In this document: one piece after another, positions 5,887 to 7,896 of the stretch
How positions within the stretch are numbered: position 1 is the first letter of the stretch
Layout: each line of letters begins with the position of its first letter
Assembly: GCA_913044145.1 (NCBI GenBank)
Contig: CAJWOD010000059.1
Location: 1-7,896, forward strand
DNA from: an uncultured Nitrospina sp.
GTDB taxonomy: Bacteria > Nitrospinota > Nitrospinia > Nitrospinales > VA-1
Direction of reading: 5' to 3'
Length of the DNA stretch: 7,896 nucleotides
Position numbers and translations under genes: made by a program
Notes under the pieces: model-generated
What the model saw: the letters and a program-made list of their open reading frames with translations, nothing else
The model's database searches: none
What the model was told of the DNA's origin: nothing

Positions 5887-5902
5887 TGGTTCAGCATTTG
5901 CT
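5887..5902 (+). promoter_or_regulatory. Sigma-54 (RpoN) -24/-12 promoter for glnA
   Basis: TGGTTC (5887-5892), five bases and TTGCT (5898-5902) give the invariant GG (5888-5889) and GC (5900-5901) with the exact 10-bp separation required by sigma-54. The -12 half is consensus, while the -24 half keeps TGG and C but has TT for CA. Transcription would begin near 5913, leaving about 57 nt before the glnA ATG. NtrC-activated RpoN promoters are the classic control of glnA. I found no good NtrC dyad in the 134-bp glnB-glnA gap. Confidence 0.55.
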
Positions 5903-5969
5903 ATGCGATGCGGGGCTATTATGTTTTTTAGTTATTCCAATTTAATTAATTTTTGCAGGAGATACATTA

Positions 5970-7382
5970 ATGACCCCCAAAGAGGCAGTAGATTTTGCCA
6001 AAAAAAATAATGCTCGAATCATTGATTTGAAGTTTATGGATTTGCTGGGTTCCTGGCAGCATTTTTCTGTCCCCACCAGCGAGCTCGAGGAACAACTATT
6101 CGAAGAAGGCTTAGGTTTCGATGGTTCCAGTATCCGTGGTTGGCAAGCTATCAATGCCAGTGATATGCTGGTTATTCCCGATTCTACTACAGCGATCATG
6201 GACCCGTTTATGCAGCACCCGACCCTTAGCCTAATTGGTAATATCGTTGACCCAATCACCAAAGAAAAATATAGTCGAGACCCACGAAATATAGCGCAAA
6301 AAGCAGAGGCCTATCTCAAGTCTACGGGTATTGGTGATACCGCTTATTTTGGTCCCGAGGCTGAGTTTTTCATCTTTGATAATATTCAGTATGATTCGAC
6401 GAGTAACGAATCGTTTTACTCTATTGATTCAGAAGAAGGAGCTTGGAATACAGGTAGTGACGAAGGTCCTAATCTAGGTCACAAGCCACGACACAAGGAA
6501 GGCTATTTCCCGGTTGCTCCGTCCGACACACTTCAGGACATTAGATCTGAAATGTTGTTGACGATGGAACAGGTAGGGATCGATATGGAATGTCATCATC
6601 ATGAAGTGGCAACAGGTGGTCAGTGTGAGCTTGCGATGCGGTTTTCATCACTTGTAGACTGCGCCGATAAGCTGATGTGGTACAAGTATATTGTAAAAAA
6701 CATAGCTAAGGCGCACGGTAAAACGGCGACTTTTATGCCTAAACCTATGTTTGGTGATAACGGAACAGGGATGCATACACATCAGAGTATTTGGAAAGGT
6801 GGTAAACCTTTGTTTGCCGGAAATAGCTATGCAGGATTTAGCGAAATGGGAATGTACTATATTGGTGGTATTTTAAAACATTCAAGAGCTATTTGCGCAT
6901 TTACTAACCCAACGACCAACTCATACAAAAGGCTGGTGCCTGGGTTTGAAGCACCGGTAAATTTAGCTTATTCGAGTCGTAATCGAAGTGCCGCTATTCG
7001 AATTCCAATGTATTCTCCGAGCCCCAAAGCAAAACGTTTAGAAATTCGCTATCCAGATCCATCCTGCAACGGTTACCTTGCATTTTCTGTGATGCTTATG
7101 GCGGGTTTAGATGGAATTCAAAATAAGATAGACCCTGGCGAGCCTTTGGACAAAAACATTTACTCTCTTGGACCAGAAGAGCTAGCAAATATTCCCACTT
7201 TACCGCATTCTTTAGAAGATGCCATTCAGGCTATGGAAGATGATCATGAATTCTTGCTTAGGGGCGATGTGTTCACTCAAGATGTTATAGATACTTGGAT
7301 TGAATACAAAAGAGAAAATGAAATTGATCAAATGAGACTGCGCCCACATCCACTTGAATTTCAAATGTATTACGACTGCTAA
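5970..7382 (+). CDS. glnA: Glutamine synthetase type I (GlnA)
   Basis: GlnA makes glutamine from glutamate, ammonium and ATP in a cytosolic dodecamer. The 470 residues match the GSI-beta subtype (E. coli 469). Active-site landmarks are all visible: Asp51 in GFDGSSIRGW (49-58), Glu130 and Glu132 in GPEAEFF, Glu212 in HHEVA, Glu220, His271 in GMHTHQS, the NPTTNSYKRLVPGFEAP loop (313-329) with flap Glu327, and Glu358 in RLEIR. The DKNIYSLGPEE motif gives Tyr398, equivalent to the adenylylated Tyr397 of E. coli. This indicates control by GlnE, whose gene follows. An AGGAG site at 5957-5961, 8 nt before the ATG, fixes the start. A sigma-54-type promoter lies about 80 bp upstream, and read-through from glnB is likely too. 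A strong terminator follows. Confidence 0.98.
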   Translation: MTPKEAVDFAKKNNARIIDLKFMDLLGSWQHFSVPTSELEEQLFEEGLGFDGSSIRGWQAINASDMLVIPDSTTAIMDPFMQHPTLSLIGNIVDPITKEKYSRDPRNIAQKAEAYLKSTGIGDTAYFGPEAEFFIFDNIQYDSTSNESFYSIDSEEGAWNTGSDEGPNLGHKPRHKEGYFPVAPSDTLQDIRSEMLLTMEQVGIDMECHHHEVATGGQCELAMRFSSLVDCADKLMWYKYIVKNIAKAHGKTATFMPKPMFGDNGTGMHTHQSIWKGGKPLFAGNSYAGFSEMGMYYIGGILKHSRAICAFTNPTTNSYKRLVPGFEAPVNLAYSSRNRSAAIRIPMYSPSPKAKRLEIRYPDPSCNGYLAFSVMLMAGLDGIQNKIDPGEPLDKNIYSLGPEELANIPTLPHSLEDAIQAMEDDHEFLLRGDVFTQDVIDTWIEYKRENEIDQMRLRPHPLEFQMYYDC

Positions 7383-7404
7383 TTTCATGGATGTCGGAGA
7401 TTGA

Positions 7405-7420
7405 CGAAAATGTATTTTCG
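7405..7420. repeat. Short perfect hairpin just before the glnA terminator
   Basis: CGAAAAT (7405-7411), a two-base spacer GT and ATTTTCG (7414-7420) form a perfect inverted repeat ending directly at the base of the terminator stem. It may be a small 3'-UTR hairpin adjoining the terminator or an operator-like site; the function is unknown. Confidence 0.35.
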
Positions 7421-7457
7421 AAAACCCCCTGGGCTCGCCCAGGGGGTTTTTTATTTT
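7421..7457 (+). terminator. Strong rho-independent terminator after glnA
   Basis: AAAACCCCCTGGGC (7421-7434) and GCCCAGGGGGTTTT (7437-7450) are perfect 14-bp arms around TC, effectively a 13-bp stem with a CTCG loop. The T-rich tail TTTTTTATTTTTT follows from 7447. The A-tract on the left also allows some function on the opposite strand. It lies 38 bp after the glnA stop and should end most glnB/glnA transcription before glnE. Confidence 0.93.
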
Positions 7458-7504
7458 TTAAATTTTGCGAAAGACCGTAACGTTTTGAAAAATAATTCAG
7501 GAGT

Positions 7505-7896
7505 ATGATTTCTAAAGAAAACATTATAGAAAAAATCCTCGATTGCTCTCCTTGGGATGATCAACTTGCCTCAGGTTTAATGAACTATGGATTCCAAGAG
7601 CCTTCTAAAACTTGGAAAGATTTAACTAATATAGCCAAAAGCGCAAATTTTAAAAAACTTTATCCCCATTTTTTTTCAAGACTATTAGACTTATCAGCTC
7701 GTTCGTACAATGCAGATTTAGCATTGCATAGCCTCGAGCGTTTTTCTGAAAAATTCTTTGATAAAGATCACCTGTTCACGATACTTTCAGAATCTGAAAG
7801 TTTGTTAGAGGCATTAATATTTTTATTTTCAGGAAGCCAGATCCTAACAGACTCCGTCCTTAGCGAACCTTCTTATGTAAATTGGTTAAATCGTCC
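7505..7896 (+). CDS. glnE: Glutamine synthetase adenylyltransferase/deadenylase GlnE, N-terminal part (partial)
   Basis: The frame from ATG 7505 stays open to the window edge and gives about 130 residues. The pattern fits the N-terminus of GlnE. An early Gly-Phe turn (NYGFQEPSKTW, about 27-37) is followed by ADLALHSLERFSE (about 71-83). Next comes a helical repeat with a FSGSQILTDSVLSEPSYVNWL ending, matching the family pattern of 'LF..S..L.d.l...P....WL'. GlnE adenylylates GS at Tyr398 and removes AMP under control of GlnB, and the linkage to glnB-glnA strengthens the call. An upstream in-frame stop at 7493 leaves this ATG as the only early start. AGGAG at 7499-7503 is only 1 nt from the ATG, unusually tight. 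The catalytic nucleotidyltransferase motifs lie beyond the window, so the call relies on N-terminal similarity and context. Confidence 0.85.
   Translation, partial: MISKENIIEKILDCSPWDDQLASGLMNYGFQEPSKTWKDLTNIAKSANFKKLYPHFFSRLLDLSARSYNADLALHSLERFSEKFFDKDHLFTILSESESLLEALIFLFSGSQILTDSVLSEPSYVNWLNR

Noticed and set aside
1..7896. Novel defence, mobile, CRISPR or RNA-gene system
   Set aside because: No repeat arrays, transposase or integrase motifs, tRNA-like or rRNA sequence found; nearly all the window is explained by conserved lipid A and nitrogen-assimilation genes.

Overview
The window is ordinary Gram-negative core-genome sequence, roughly 40% G+C by eye, with every gene on the + strand. 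It holds two functional blocks. It opens inside the C-terminus of a Skp/OmpH-type periplasmic chaperone gene and ends inside the N-terminal part of glnE. The use of LpxI rather than LpxH, the Gfo/Idh/MocA gene beside lpxA, a DUF374 acyltransferase and a sigma-54-type promoter ahead of glnA suggest an AT-rich proteobacterium outside the beta/gamma classes, or a related phylum such as the deltaproteobacterial-type lineages or Nitrospinota. That placement is an inference from gene content and is weak; no rRNA or other marker is present.

Block 1 (1-5193) is a lipid A and outer-membrane biogenesis cluster: ompH/skp (3' end), fabZ, lpxA, a Gfo/Idh/MocA oxidoreductase, lpxI, lpxB and a DUF374 (LpxJ-like) acyltransferase. 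FabZ supplies the fatty-acid elongation side. LpxA starts lipid A synthesis by 3-acylating UDP-GlcNAc or its 3-amino analogue. LpxI cleaves UDP-2,3-diacylglucosamine to lipid X. LpxB joins lipid X to another UDP-2,3-diacylglucosamine to give the disaccharide. The DUF374 protein probably adds a secondary acyl chain. The oxidoreductase sits where GnnA (UDP-GlcNAc 3-dehydrogenase) is found in some bacteria, so amide-rich lipid A is possible, but its partner gnnB is not in the window. lpxC, lpxD, lpxK and waaA are also absent. Several of these genes (lpxA, lpxI, lpxB, the acyltransferase) have no clear Shine-Dalgarno sequence, and lpxA appears to start with TTG.

The 303-bp gap at 5194-5496 separates the blocks. 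It has a dyad just after the acyltransferase stop, then a good sigma-70-type promoter (TTGAAT, 17 bp, extended -10 TGGTATAGT) whose spacer contains a run of eight G. A leader of about 215 nt with a weaker sigma-54-like match follows.

Block 2 (5497-7896) is a nitrogen-assimilation set: glnB (PII), glnA (adenylylatable type I glutamine synthetase) and the start of glnE (GS adenylyltransferase/deadenylase). A sigma-54-type site (GG-N10-GC) lies between glnB and glnA. A strong intrinsic terminator separates glnA from glnE. The sensor, the target enzyme and the enzyme that modifies it are therefore clustered.

I saw no mobile element, CRISPR array, tRNA or rRNA, and no clearly undescribed system. 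The observations most worth checking are the G-tract promoter, the tandem sigma-70/sigma-54 arrangement, and the lipid A chemistry implied by the GnnA-like and LpxJ-like genes.
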